Part shown: positions 41,494-52,505 of the stretch, one piece after another
How positions within the stretch are numbered: the stretch's first letter is position 1
Layout: every line of letters starts with the position of its first letter
NCBI GenBank assembly: GCA_014529385.2
Contig: CM043944.1
Location: forward strand, 62,956,248-63,020,247
Reading direction: 5' to 3'
DNA: 64,000 bases
DNA from: Adiantum capillus-veneris
Lineage: Eukaryota; Streptophyta; Polypodiopsida; Polypodiales; Pteridaceae
Notes under the pieces: model-generated
What the model saw: only the letters and a program-made list of their open reading frames with translations
What the model was told of the DNA's origin: nothing
Database searches by the model: none
Translations under genes and position numbers: made by a program

Positions 41494-44130
41494 TGATAGT
41501 CATTTTTCGGCTATTATAAATTGTCATAGTGAGCTACCTCACCCTACCAAATTCACCCAAACACTATGGCTATCCCTACCATTTCACTGTATATAGGCGC
41601 GTGTGAGTTAGGGGACTTTTTTCGTATTTTCATAAAAACCCTCAATTAGCTAGTCACTGGGCTAGTAGAGCCCAAAAAAATAAAAAAATAATTAATAAAA
41701 GGTATATTATGGCCTCTTTGTGTGTAAATATTTCATTATATATATGGCCTAAATATAAGGATTTTTATAATTATTTTGATATTTTATTTAAATATTTATA
41801 CCTAGGTGTGTGTTTTATTAAACTTATGTATGCCTTCTTTCATCCTCTTGCACCATAAGTGTATTTTTTGCCAATGTGTACATACTCTAACCTCATATTT
41901 TTCTTTTATACAAATCACCCCCACATTTTCACCCTCACCCTCGTGAAAACAAAAAAATTGATTTCTACTTTCTTAGTCATGTTTATTATATTATTTTCAT
42001 TTACTTGCATACCTTTTCCTCTTTCACCCAAAATAATACAAAGAGAGACCATATCATATGATTCCAATATCTTTCCATATCCATAATTCCTCCATATTTA
42101 TTTATTTTTTTTTTACTCAATATTCTAACACCATGTGCTCATTGAGCTAAAGTCCATGAATAGTCCATACACTAGTTCCACCATGTATATATTGCTTTAT
42201 TCACCAATAATCCTCCTCCATGCATGTATAAAGGGCAACTTGGATGCTTTGTATTATGATATGACAAAGGAGGGGCTCACTCTTGGATACATTGTACAAA
42301 TTCAACAAAGAAGGGGGCCACTAAAAGACTTTTGCATGCATAAAAAACAGGCTTTTTGGTGAGATTTTTGACACCCATCTCCACTCCGAATTTGGAGCGG
42401 TGGTCAAAAGAGAAAATGTGAAACAAAAGCTGAATAATCACCTCAAAAATTTTGGTGATTTTTGGAGCAACCACCGGTGAGCTATGATTTTTTGAGTGGA
42501 CCCCAGTCTGCCCACTTTTCTCACAAAGTAACCCATAGTCTTCTCTCACCTCCTTTCCCACTTCCACACACATACACTCATTCCTCTCCATCCCTCACTC
42601 AAACCTGCAACTTTCATGGCTTACTTCATCTTCTTCACCATTTCCATCTCTCCTTACTCCATGGCTCAAAAGATTATCATCTCTACACACATATAGCTCA
42701 ATTTCTCTCTCTAGAATCAAATTCATATTACCATAACCTCTTCATCCTTTCATAAAAGAGAAAAAATCAGCAAATAACCAATCTCAAGCCTACAAAAGGA
42801 AGAGTTTGATCATGCAAAATTCAACTTCCCCATGGTCACAAGAACTGCACCGACAAAGTTCTACAACCGCTTTATTCACTGGAGAAGAAGGTGGAAAATT
42901 TCATTTACATCTTGTGGTTTCCACCAAATTGTGTATATTCTCATTCTTCTCTTACTTTTTACCATTGTATAAATCATATAATGCACCTTGAGTGCATATG
43001 CCATGTAATTTTACCCCATCCTACTAACTTCAAACTACTAACACTAACTGCTAACCTTTTTTTTTTTGTAAATTGCACCCACTCTACTCTACTGTGGAGT
43101 AGGCAACCTCACACAAAAAATCACTCACCTCTCTAGAATCTTCTCTATTTCACCTCAATAATTCTCTTGAGCCCACATCCATGTGACTCAAGAGACAAGA
43201 GAGCCCCACTCTCATAAGAACATATAAAAAATTTCATAAACATGATTTTCTATGAAAATGTTGATTAGGTATAATCCTAATTAGGGCTCTCCTCACCTAT
43301 AAATAGAGCCCTTTTCCCTTTGTAATGGCAAGGATCCCTACACTATTGCTCACTACTTTGAGCGTGCCATTCACCATCTTAGTTTTAGGGAGTGAGAGTG
43401 AGCTCTCTATGCACCATTACATGTGGTGTATAGGAAAGCTTCTCTGAGCTAGTTGTAACATTGCAAGGGAGTGAGTGATTCATAACTTCCAATCAAAGTT
43501 GTACCTACTCTTGTGCATCAATTGAATCAATACGTTGGGTGCAAATCACGGGTCAAAACTCTCTTGAGTCTCTCCAATTCACGTTTGGCAACCTCATCTC
43601 GTTTGGTTTAAGGTGACGCGTTTTCATTTTGAGATTCTTTTGTAGTATCTGCTTGTATGTGACTCACGAGCTCTTGTGTTTGTTTTTGTTGCTTGGGAAA
43701 ACATTATAAGAGAGTTGTATGGTGAGAGGTCTCCCATAACCCTAAGATAATGTGTAGATTGCAACATCATCAAACTTAATCCTGTCTTTTGACTCTCCTC
43801 CAAGCTGTTCATACATCCACGTCAATCATTAAAATTGAAGCTAAATTCTTGCACAAAGATCTCTCTCTTTCTTGTCTATTTGGTGTGTGTATTTGTAGCA
43901 TTTAAATTAGTGATAGTGTACCCTTCCTTCTTGCTTCTATTGCTAAGGGATTCTCCTCTTTTGCGTCCTAGTTCGCTCTCTAACTAGGTGGTGCCCCTAT
44001 CTTGTTTGGGTTTGGCTGTGGGTTGGTTGTTGTGTTGTGCTTTGGTTGCCCCAGCCCCAATTGAGCAGCACGGGAGCCTTGAGGGGTGTTTAGAGGTCGC
44101 CTCTCTTGTTGCCCGCCCCGGACCACCTCA
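41494..44130 (+). repeat. 5' LTR of family D, copy b (2.6 kb)
   Basis: Starts TGATAGTCATTTTTCGG and ends CGGACCACCTCA. Collinear with solo LTR D-a (20222-22821, inverted). Contains the module shared with LTRs C and F at about 42290-42520. Confidence 0.85.
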
Positions 44131-44131
44131 A

Positions 44132-44153
44132 TTTTGGTGCCCCCACTGAGGAC
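44132..44153 (+). promoter_or_regulatory. Primer-binding site of element D
   Basis: TTTTGGTGCCCCCACTGAGG follows the LTR end by one base and resembles the C sites. tRNA not assigned. Confidence 0.5.
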
Positions 44154-44206
44154 GGCTTGTGTATGTTTTGTGTAGGCTCAACCTTTAGCATAATCAAGTA
44201 GCTTGC

Positions 44207-44419
44207 ATGAATCACGAGAATTTGTATGATCCTTTTATTCTCATTGCAAGGCAAAAGGTGCACATAATTGTTAGTACTAAGTTACAATTTCAACGAGTAA
44301 TTCGTAGAATTTTGGGCCCTCGTAGGTTGGCTGAAATAAACGCTTTAGTGAATCCTTTTATTTTGCCTCTCATTAGGTACGACCTTAGTCTGTACGTCTA
44401 TATTTTTGTTTTATTTTAA
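44207..44419 (+). CDS. Leader mini-protein, type b (70 residues), element D
   Basis: Starts MNHENLYDPFILIARQK; then VSTKLQFQRVIRRILGPRRL, NPFILPLIRYD, and YIFVLF at the end. The counterpart is 26869-27081. Unbroken although gag behind it has stops. First ORF after the primer-binding site, 54 bp downstream of it. Function unknown. Confidence 0.65.
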   Translation: MNHENLYDPFILIARQKVHIIVSTKLQFQRVIRRILGPRRLAEINALVNPFILPLIRYDLSLYVYIFVLF

Positions 44420-44440
44420 AAATTAAAGCATGCATAGACC

Positions 44441-44659
44441 ATGGATAATGGCCCAGGAATAGAGATTTTCCCCTTCCATTTCACTCCACACATTAGAGTA
44501 AACATTGCAATTAGTAGAAAAATCCATTTTCAACAGCGTATGGTGTTCATGTCTGGTGCCCAAAGAGTAGGAGAAATTCTCGAGTCACCAAACCTTGTCA
44601 TCCTACCTCTTATTGATTATCATAGGTCATTTGATGTGAATATTTTTATTTTGTTGTAG
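44441..44659 (+). CDS. Leader mini-protein, type a (72 residues), element D
   Basis: Starts MDNGPGIEIFPFHFTPHIR; then ISRKIHFQQRMVFMSG, VILPLIDY and SFDVNIFILL. The core ISRKIHFQQR is identical to the element F protein (27078-27296). Lies 21 bp after the type b ORF and about 65 bp before the gag ATG (near 44724). Confidence 0.65.
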   Translation: MDNGPGIEIFPFHFTPHIRVNIAISRKIHFQQRMVFMSGAQRVGEILESPNLVILPLIDYHRSFDVNIFILL

Positions 44660-44685
44660 AATAGATTGCAATTTAGAAAATATTA

Positions 44686-46431
44686 TTGAAAAAAACAAAA
44701 ACGTGTCACTTTGGAATCAATTCAATGGAGGGCCAACGCCAAATGTCTGGATATCCTCTTTTCTTTGGAGAGCCTGGAGAGAATGCAGAATTATTTTTGG
44801 CAAATTTCAAAGTGTCTTGCTGTATCAAGAGGATAGTAACTGATCAAGAACGTATAGAAATGTTTGAGGTGGTCCTTAGGAAAGATGTTAGCACTTGGTT
44901 TGACTCTTTGCCTGAGGAAGTTAAGGGGAATTACACAGAAGTTTTGAATCGTTTCAAGAAATACTTCTTTGATCCCCAAAACACTCAAAAACTATAGCAA
45001 GACATTGTTTCTCATAAGCAAAAAGACTTAGATGACTACTACTTGTACAAGCAAGAGTTTCTACGTCTTTAGGCTGTATGGGTGAGAAATGTTGCTAACC
45101 CTGGTGATGGTGCAGAGTTCCTAAAGAAGGAGAGGTTCATAGCCGGACTCTTTCCTGACCTTAAGGTAAAAGTTGAGGCGGGTGCACCTGCTACCTTTGA
45201 TGCAGCTGAAACTAGGGCTACTGAGAAATATAGGAAACTCAAGTGCTTAAGGGGGGAGGTTCCAATAGAAGGTCGTAGACCCAAAGGTAAGTCACAAGCA
45301 TCAACATCTAGGGAGCTTCCTGAGGTAACGGCGGAAGTGATTGAGAAGTTAAACGAATCTTTAAGCAGCCTGTCAATTCACCTTGCACAAGCTGTAGGTC
45401 CAAAGGGACAAGCAAAGAAGTCTGAAGAGCGAGATTCACGACCCAGGAGAGTCTTGCAATGTTGGAATTGCGGTGAGTCTGGACATGGGATGTATAATTG
45501 TCCTTGGCCCCGTGGGGAGCCAGGGAGACCTAACTTGAATTACCCAGTGATAAATGCAGGTGAAGGAACTAGTCAGCAACCACGGCTTCTACAAAGGCCA
45601 AATAGAGCAAGACCACCTCCACAAGGAGTGGAAGGAGTTCCACCTTTGCCAGACCCAAATGTACATGTGGTAGAGGTGACAAATTCAAGAGAGGTTGACA
45701 TGGAAGCAAATGGCATTAAGCGTGCCCGAGGGAAAGGTAAGAAGAAAGAAGGAGTTACATCACAAAGTGACCATGGACGAGGAAAGAAGGCAAAGGAGAC
45801 CAAGGAAGCTAAGAGGACTCGACGTCGTATCAACCTCCAAGACTTCCCTCTTGGACATGGTATGGCTCCATACAACCTGTTGGAAGACATGAGAGATAAG
45901 GGTCCTGATATCTCATGGCCTCGGTTTCTTGCATTATGTCCACAAGTTAGGAGGGATTTAACAAAGGCAGTTAGCACGAGGAAAAAGGTAAAAGAGAGTG
46001 TGCCTGTTATAAAAATTGCACATGCTGAAATGAATGAGGATATTACACCTGTGCTAGATTGTTACATCAAAGGAAGATTAGTTAGGAAAGGTCTAGTGGA
46101 TGGGGGTGCACAAATTTGCATCATGACAGAGGGACTCATGCAAAAACTAGGCATGCACATCCATAAGACACTTGAAATTAAAGTCAAGATGACAAACAAT
46201 AGCAAGGCTAGGTGCATAGGCATTTGCAAAAATGTTTTTGTGGAGGCCTTTGGCATTAAGAAGGCAGTGGATTTCTATGTCATGTCTACCAAAGAAAATG
46301 GTTACCCATTTATCCTAGGGAGACCATGGCTAATGAAAATGCGAGCTTTGCAGGATTGGGAGAGTGGAAAGCTAATTTGCAGGAATGACAATCATAAGAA
46401 GGTTGTCTTTGACATGAAGGAGCAACGCTAA
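44686..46431 (+). pseudogene. gag: Element D gag and protease
   Basis: One frame with TAG stops at 44995 and 45070 and a TAA at 46429-46431. The first ATG in frame gives MEGQRQMSGYPLFFGEPGEN. Capsid-type region (VSTWFDSLPEEVKGNYTEVL), zinc knuckle CWNCGESGHGMYNC, a Lys-rich linker, then protease with VDGGAQICIM and ILGRPWL. Same order as C-I. TAG stops could come from CAG by C-to-T change. Confidence 0.85.
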
Positions 46432-46476
46432 GAGGAGCTCCATGAAGAATCATCTCAAAGTGAGACGGAGGAAGGC

Positions 46477-48478
46477 TTGACCAATAGCACTTCAGAAGGA
46501 GAAAGTAGCGGCAGCATTACTGAAGAGGAGTCTTCCATCGACGTCATGGGGGTAAGGTTTAAGCCAAACAACCAGGAGACCTCTTGCCCAAGTTTGGAAG
46601 AGGTAGGTTCCCAAGAGAGCCAAAAAGTGGAAGATGAAAGAATGCTAGAAGGTATGTTGTCTACAACACTTACAAAGGTAGAAGATAGTGTGCGTGCACA
46701 ATTGGCAGGGATTCTCACTTATAGGGTACATGAGAAGGAAATTAAGGTACCTCAAGTAAAGACCCTACCATTGCCACCACCAAAAAATATTCCTAATGCT
46801 TTTACCTTGTTCTTTGATGGAGCTTTTCGACGAGCCACAGGGAAAGCAGGGGGAGGGCTAGTGTTGCTCAACCCAAGTGGAGAGGTGGTCATGAAAGAGA
46901 AGGTCAATCTACCAGGTTCAACTAGCAACAATGAAGCAAAATACGACACACTACTTCATGGTTTGAAGATGTGCATTGGCCAAGGTATACAATGTCTCAT
47001 GGTAAAAGGAGATGCACTTCTCATTGTTAAACAGATGTTAAGCATTTGGGCATGCAAGAATGAAAGTTTAAGGACAAAAGTTCATGCCATTCGTAGGATG
47101 TTTAATCAGTTTGAAGAAGTGCAACTATATCATATTCCTAGGAAACACAATGAAGATGCCGATTTACTTGCACAGCAAGTGGTTACATGTGTTGAGAAAG
47201 AAGTGCAGGTCATCATGGTGGCAACTGCTGTGAAGCAACCAAGATACCAAGGATTGGAGTCATTGACTCCCATTATTGGCTACATTTTGGAGGGCGAGTT
47301 TCCACAAGACTTCACTAAAGCTCAGAAAAGGAGACTCGTGAAGAAGGCAAGTTTCTATCTCTTCCTAGAAGGCTCCCTCTATCAAAGAGGGAAGGATCAA
47401 GTGTGCAGAAGAATACCAACTATCGAGGAAATTCCAGCCATTCTAAACGGTTTGCATGAAGAGGCATGTGGTGGTCATTTTGCCCAAGAATTAACTGTGA
47501 AGAAGATTTTGCTTACATGGTATGTTTGGCCAAGTTTGCATGTGGATGTTCAACATTGGTGTAAAAGCTGTCACAATTGTCAGATAAATGGAAATAGAAG
47601 GTTGGTGCATGGCCCGAGGCAGATAGTGCTTGCAAATGGACCCTTTGAAAAGTGGGGCATTGATGCTATGGGTCCTCTGCCTAGGACAAAAAATGGTAAA
47701 CTCTACATTCTAGTGGCTGTAGACTATATGACTAGGTGGGTGGAAACACAAAGTGTGGCAAGGGTAAATGGGAAAACAGTGAGCAGGTTTGTCTACACTA
47801 ATATTTGTTGTAGATTTGGCACACCTCTAGAGATTGTTTCGGATAATGGTCCGGGGTTCAAGAAGGGTTTACTCACAGAAGTTTGTGAAGAGTTTCACAT
47901 TCTACATCGTCATAGCACACCATACTACCCACAGTCAAATGGTTTGGTGGAGAAGGCTAACGGTGTCATTGCAGGCATCATTAGAAAGATGGTGCAAAAC
48001 AAAACAAAGTTATGGGATGACTTCTTGGATGGTGCCTTGTGGGCATATCGAACCACATATAGGGAAGCCACGGAGTTCACACCATTTCACTTGGTCTATG
48101 GTCAAGAGGCTTTGCAGCCTATCGAGCTCAACCTTCCAACAATGCGGCTTCATGGCAAAGGTGCACAAGATGATCAAGAGGTATGGATGGATCGACTTAT
48201 TACGTTAGTGGAGCTTGAGTGGAAAAGAGAAGCAGCTTACGAGTGCTACAAGAGGAAAGCTACGCAAGCGAAAGAAAAGCTTGACAAGAAACTAAAGGAC
48301 AAAGGCATCAATGAAGGAGATCTTGTGCTAAGGTATGACAATCGACTCGATAATCGTTTTGATGCCAAATTTGAAACTAGATGGCAGGGGCCATACATAG
48401 TTAAGAAGGCTTTCAATTCAAGTTACTATCAACTTATGGACTTGAATGGAAAAGAGCACTCTAGGAAGGTAAATGGGT
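46477..48478 (+). CDS. pol: Element D second RNase H and integrase (RT absent)
   Basis: Open for more than 660 codons. Acidic Ser-rich segment, then at about 46690 it passes without frame loss into ILTYRVHEKE, a point lying after RT and RNase H in C-I. Second RNase H: LFFDGAF, NNEAKYDTLLHGL, KGDALLIVKQ, NEDADLLAQ. Integrase: intact zinc-binding His/His/Cys/Cys (GGHFA; HWCKSCHNC), Asp in IDAMGPLP, Asp in VSDNGPGF and Glu in GLVEKANG. The C-terminal end has FETRWQGPYIV. The last residues past 48478 are LTR A sequence. Confidence 0.85.
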
Positions 48479-49370
48479 ATCCAAGGACGCCTGGGAAATG
48501 TTGTGAAAGGCATTGTTTTTAACTTATAAGGTTTTATTGAATTTTTGGGCAAGTTCATACCAATTTTAAAATATGCCGGTCGCCCACTTAATAAGTGGGC
48601 AGCCACTTAGAAAATAAAGCAACAAAACCAGCCATCGAATTCTCTCTCCCTATTTCGGGTAAAGCAACGCACAAAAAAAAACGGCCACGATCTCTACGCG
48701 AACAGCTATTCGTGCCGTGGCCAAGGAGCTATAAAAGCACCATATGCCCTCGTTGAAAGAAGGTTACCAACGTCAGCAAGAGAAGACTCTACCGCAAGAG
48801 ATCGTGAGACTACGAAGCACGGAAGTCGCTTTTCCCGCGCAAGAGCGACAGGTATCTATTGTGGATTCGCCATACGAATTGTTTCTCCGTGTTTGTGTGT
48901 GTGTTTGCAAGTACTTCATCGTGAAGGAGAAGCGAGAAGGCTTCGGCCTACGCTTGGGAATTCCGGGAACGGAATCCGGAAATTGTCTGCGGAGTCTCGA
49001 CTCCGAGTACAGACGGAAAAAGGATTGAGAGCTCGTCTCTCGGATTTTCCCTTATGGGAAGGAACGACCATTGAGTCAGAGATTTAGAACGAAGGGGTTT
49101 TCTCAGGTTCTTGTGCTTGTAAAAAGATTCTCCCTAATAAAGGATTCTCTTTAAGGGGAGGGCCAGCCCATCTTCTGGTCCCAAATACTGTGTCGAACTT
49201 CTCCCTCAACTTTGTTTAGTTGAAAGATTATTTATTTTCATCTTGTTGATTATTCGTGTGCGCTCCCGTTTGTGACGGTTGGTTGGTTCAGAGTATCTCT
49301 CTCTCCCTCTTACTGTCTCTCTCGTGTATTCTCCCCATTGCTCTATGCTTTCGCATTGTCAACTTTGACA

Positions 49371-49388
49371 TGGTATCAGAGCTTTGAG
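49371..49388 (+). promoter_or_regulatory. Primer-binding site (initiator Met tRNA) of element G
   Basis: TGGTATCAGAGCTTTGAG directly follows the LTR end TTTGACA. Confidence 0.8.
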
Positions 49389-50655
49389 CTCGGTGATAGC
49401 AAGGGAGGGAAACCCGGACGCAGAAGAGAAACAAGGATTGGCGTTTTGAAACGTAGGAAGTAGAGGACCTAGCGTTTTCTCATCGTCAAGCAAGCGGCAG
49501 CGTTTTGATATGCTTTGCGTTTTGGTGACTAGCCCTTGACGCGTTCTGGAAGGCTCACTAGCAATGCTGAATGAGTGTTTTGAAACTCTGGCCACAGACT
49601 TGGATGTCAACAAGGACTGGGTGGACTTCAACGATGGCATTTTGAGACACCTTTTGAAATGCTAGGCAAAGTCGTAGCAACGAGATCGCCCACCTCTTGA
49701 AACGCAGGGACACTGGAGCCGCAGTGTTGCTAAATTGGCTTTATCTTACAGAAAAATAATTCTAAATGAATTATTGGATTTATAAGTGAGAGGGTTTTCT
49801 CACATGGAACATTTTCTCACATGGAACACCAAGGAAAAATAATTCTAAATGAATTATTGGAATTTTAAGAGAGAGGGCTTTTCTCACTGGAGACATCCGA
49901 GTACAGAGTATTCCTAGTGCGTCATTCAAAGTAATGACGGGAGCACTGAGAACAGGAATATCTGTAAGGCCACCAGGAACGGGTACTTCTGATGCGTCAC
50001 ATCGGATGGGTGACAGGGAGCATCAGAAAGAAGTATCCGACCATCCGGGAACGGACATCTCTGATGTGTCATAGGATGGGTGACATAGAGCATCGTGAAG
50101 GAGATTGTACCGTAAGTTTGGTAGGAAAGGACTAGGTGATGGGTATTCCTGATGCGTCACAAGGTGGGTGACGGGTGCATCGGAAAGGGGATATCCATAG
50201 TCGAGGAAATTCCGAACTGTGTTAGAATTGTGCACAAGGAAAAGCAAGCACTTGAATGAAGATGGGTTCAGAGGAAACTTTGAGGAAAAACAGATGCTTT
50301 CTGAGAAAGCGGGATTGCTTTTCGGGAAAGCAAATGCTTTCCCGCGAGCAAGTCTATGTCTGCATGCATCCAGGGACGCCTGGGAAGTGCTGTGAAAGCA
50401 TTGTTTTTAACTGATAAGGTTTTATTGAGTTTTTGGGCAAATTCAAACTATTTTTAAAATACGCCGACCGCCCATTTAATAAGTGGGCAGCCATCTGATA
50501 AATAAGGCAACAGATCAGCCAGCGTTTTCTCTCTCTCTTTTTCTGGCAGAACGACGAAAAAAAATTTATTTATAAATTTATTTATTTTTTTAATTTTTTT
50601 TTTAAGACGGACATGATCTCCACGCGAGCAGCTATCTTTGCCATGGCCAAGGAGC

Positions 50656-50663
50656 TATAAAAG
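50656..50663 (+). promoter_or_regulatory. TATA box of LTR A
   Basis: TATAAAAG in GGCCAAGGAGCTATAAAAGC. The same box lies at 55618-55625 in the 3' LTR and near 48734 in A-d. Canonical plant TATA box. Confidence 0.7.
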
Positions 50664-51520
50664 CATCACACACCCTCTCCCAAAGGGCAGACCAATCTTT
50701 GCAAGGAGATGCTGCTGCAGATTTCAGCCGTAAAGAAGACGTTGCCGGTGATGCCCATGGCTGCCCCAAGTGTACCAAATGTCGCCAAGACCTAGTGCGC
50801 GAGTTCCCTCGCGAAGAAGTGCCTACAAAGCGTGTTTCCATCGCGACAAGCTGCTGTTTTCTCTGATTTCAGCCCATAAACGTCGTAGACGGGGCTGATT
50901 TACGAGAAGGAACCCGAGAACACACCTCTTTTGTGTGTAGGATTGGAAGAGAAGATTTTCTATGTAGAGATCTCTTCCGGGGATATGCTTTTCAAGAACC
51001 GAGTTGCGTTTCGAGCGTCGAGACTTTGAAGGGAATGATTTTCATGTTATGAGAAAGCGCTCTGAGGAACTAGAGCCAGATCAGCCCAAGGGTTTCGTAC
51101 CCGAGTTTGGGAAGTAGATCCACGGATCGGAGAGAGGTAGTCTCTCAAGTTGTGATCTGGAAGTTGGGATTCCCAAATCAGGACTTCGCGTCCGGGAAAG
51201 CAGAGTTGTTCTGCGGGAAGAGGACTCTCGAAACAGAGTTGAAAAAGAGAGTTGCAGGGATGTCATGCCCTGAGTCTGGAAGGTGAGATCCAGAGGCGAG
51301 AACCTTGGTTCTCAAGGATTTGGAATAAGAAACGGAAGTTCCTTGGAATAGGGTTTTGCCCTAGGAATTGGAAGCTAAGGCTTTCGGGAACCATCAAGTC
51401 TTATTCTAGAACGAACGTGGTAATACGTTCGGTTCGAGTGCTTGTATAGACTTCTCCTCAGTAATAAAGATACTATTACGGGGGGCACCAGCCCATCTTC
51501 TGGCCCCCAGTACTGTGTCG

Positions 51521-51528
<8 letters not shown>

Positions 51529-51611
<83 letters not shown>
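51529..51611 (+). repeat. (CT)n(TA)n microsatellite in the 5' LTR A
   Basis: About 50 bp of CT followed by about 34 bp of TA. The 3' LTR has only a short CT-rich stretch here, so the tract expanded after insertion (or shrank in the other copy). Confidence 0.9.
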
Positions 51612-51613
<2 letters not shown>

Positions 51614-51690
51614 TTTGGCTTCAGTAATAAGTGATAAAGTCTATTTATCCAAATGTATTTTATATTGTTATGCGCTCCCGTTTGTGACAG

Positions 51691-51706
51691 TGGTATCAAA
51701 GCATGG
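51691..51706 (+). promoter_or_regulatory. Primer-binding site of the A element
   Basis: TGGTATCAAAGCATGG, one base after the LTR end. It differs by one base from the initiator-Met complement TGGTATCAGAGC. Confidence 0.75.
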
Positions 51707-51892
51707 TCTACTCTCTCTGTAAAGGAGGACGACTCTGGGAAGATACGGGAAGAAGCCATAACAAGCCAAGAGAGAAGTAAGCAGGCGGAAACCTAAGTCC
51801 TGCAAGAAAAGCTTGCAGAGTTGGGAAATTTTTTTTTCTCTCTGCAAGAAGCCGACACAAGACTTGGGATTCTCTGAGAAGGCAACAAGAGC

Positions 51893-52505
51893 ATGATGCT
51901 CAAGAACCTAGAGAATCCAAGGAGCGGAATGCTCAAGATCCTTCAGAATCCAGAAAATATCCATGAACATCAATCCATAACCATAGCCAAGAAATCCCGT
52001 CATTCCGGGAAGGATATGAAGAAGGTCTTTAGACCTCAGAACACTCCGGTCAAGTTTGATACTTTTGACGGATGAGAAGATGTCTCAAAAGCTAACGCTT
52101 TCATTCGACAGTTTGAAGTTGCCTTTGCAAGCGGCAATATCTGAAAAGTGTCTAAGGTGAGGCATGTGACCAAACACCTCAAAAGGGATTGCAAGTACTT
52201 GGTGGTATACCAAAGCTTTGCAAGGAACTTACAACAAGACTTGGATTCAATTCAAGGCTGAATTTTCGGACAAATTTTTTTTTCCTCTACGCTTTGAGGA
52301 AGGCATTCAAGAAGATTGGGATTGGTTTGCCCAATAGGAACACGAGTGAGTCAAAGCAAGTAGTGGTTCACTCTTGCCAAGGTAGCTCCACTCTCAACTC
52401 TCTCTGAGGGAGAAAAGATGAAGAAATTCAACAAAGGATTTTTGCCCGAATTTTGTAGACGCATCTGCAAAATACTTTGCTCAGATAGTGGAGTCAACAA
52501 TAAAA
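51893..52505 (+). pseudogene. gag: A element gag remnant
   Basis: In changing frames one reads VKFDTFDG, then DVSKANAFIRQFEVAFASG, KVRHVTKHLKRD, ALQGTYNKTWIQFKAEF and LREKMKKF, the usual order of a plant Gag capsid region. At least one stop (after FDG) and several frameshifts break it. No zinc knuckle was found. Confidence 0.6.

Larger units (their letters stand above)
41494..48478 (+). mobile_element. Tat-like element D-b, RT deleted, 3' LTR missing
   Basis: 5' LTR 41494-44130, primer site, two mini-ORFs, gag-protease, then directly the second RNase H and integrase. RT and first RNase H are absent (about 1.3 kb compared with C-I). It ends in the integrase tail at 48478 (RKVNG), where LTR A-d resumes. 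Three in-frame stops lie in gag-protease. Same lineage as C by leader layout, protease type, second RNase H and LTR module. Confidence 0.85.
41138..49277 (+). repeat. LTR of family A, copy d, carrying element D
   Basis: 41138-41493 is a diverged A LTR start (TGTTGCTAAATGG, with GATGCGTCA words) and 48479-49277 its second half (TATAAAAG near 48734, ending GCTCCCGTTTGTGACG). GTTGG on both sides (41133-41137 and 49278-49282) is its target duplication. About 150-200 bp in the middle were lost together with the 3' end of element D. Confidence 0.8.
49725..51689 (+). repeat. 5' LTR of the A element
   Basis: 1965 bp, TGTTGCTAAATTGG to CCCGTTTGTGACA. Compared with the 3' LTR it lacks a short stretch around 51050 (the TCTCTGAGTATTTG to GCAGGAGAAAGC segment present at 56020-56100) and has a long CT/TA microsatellite. 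Confidence 0.9.
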
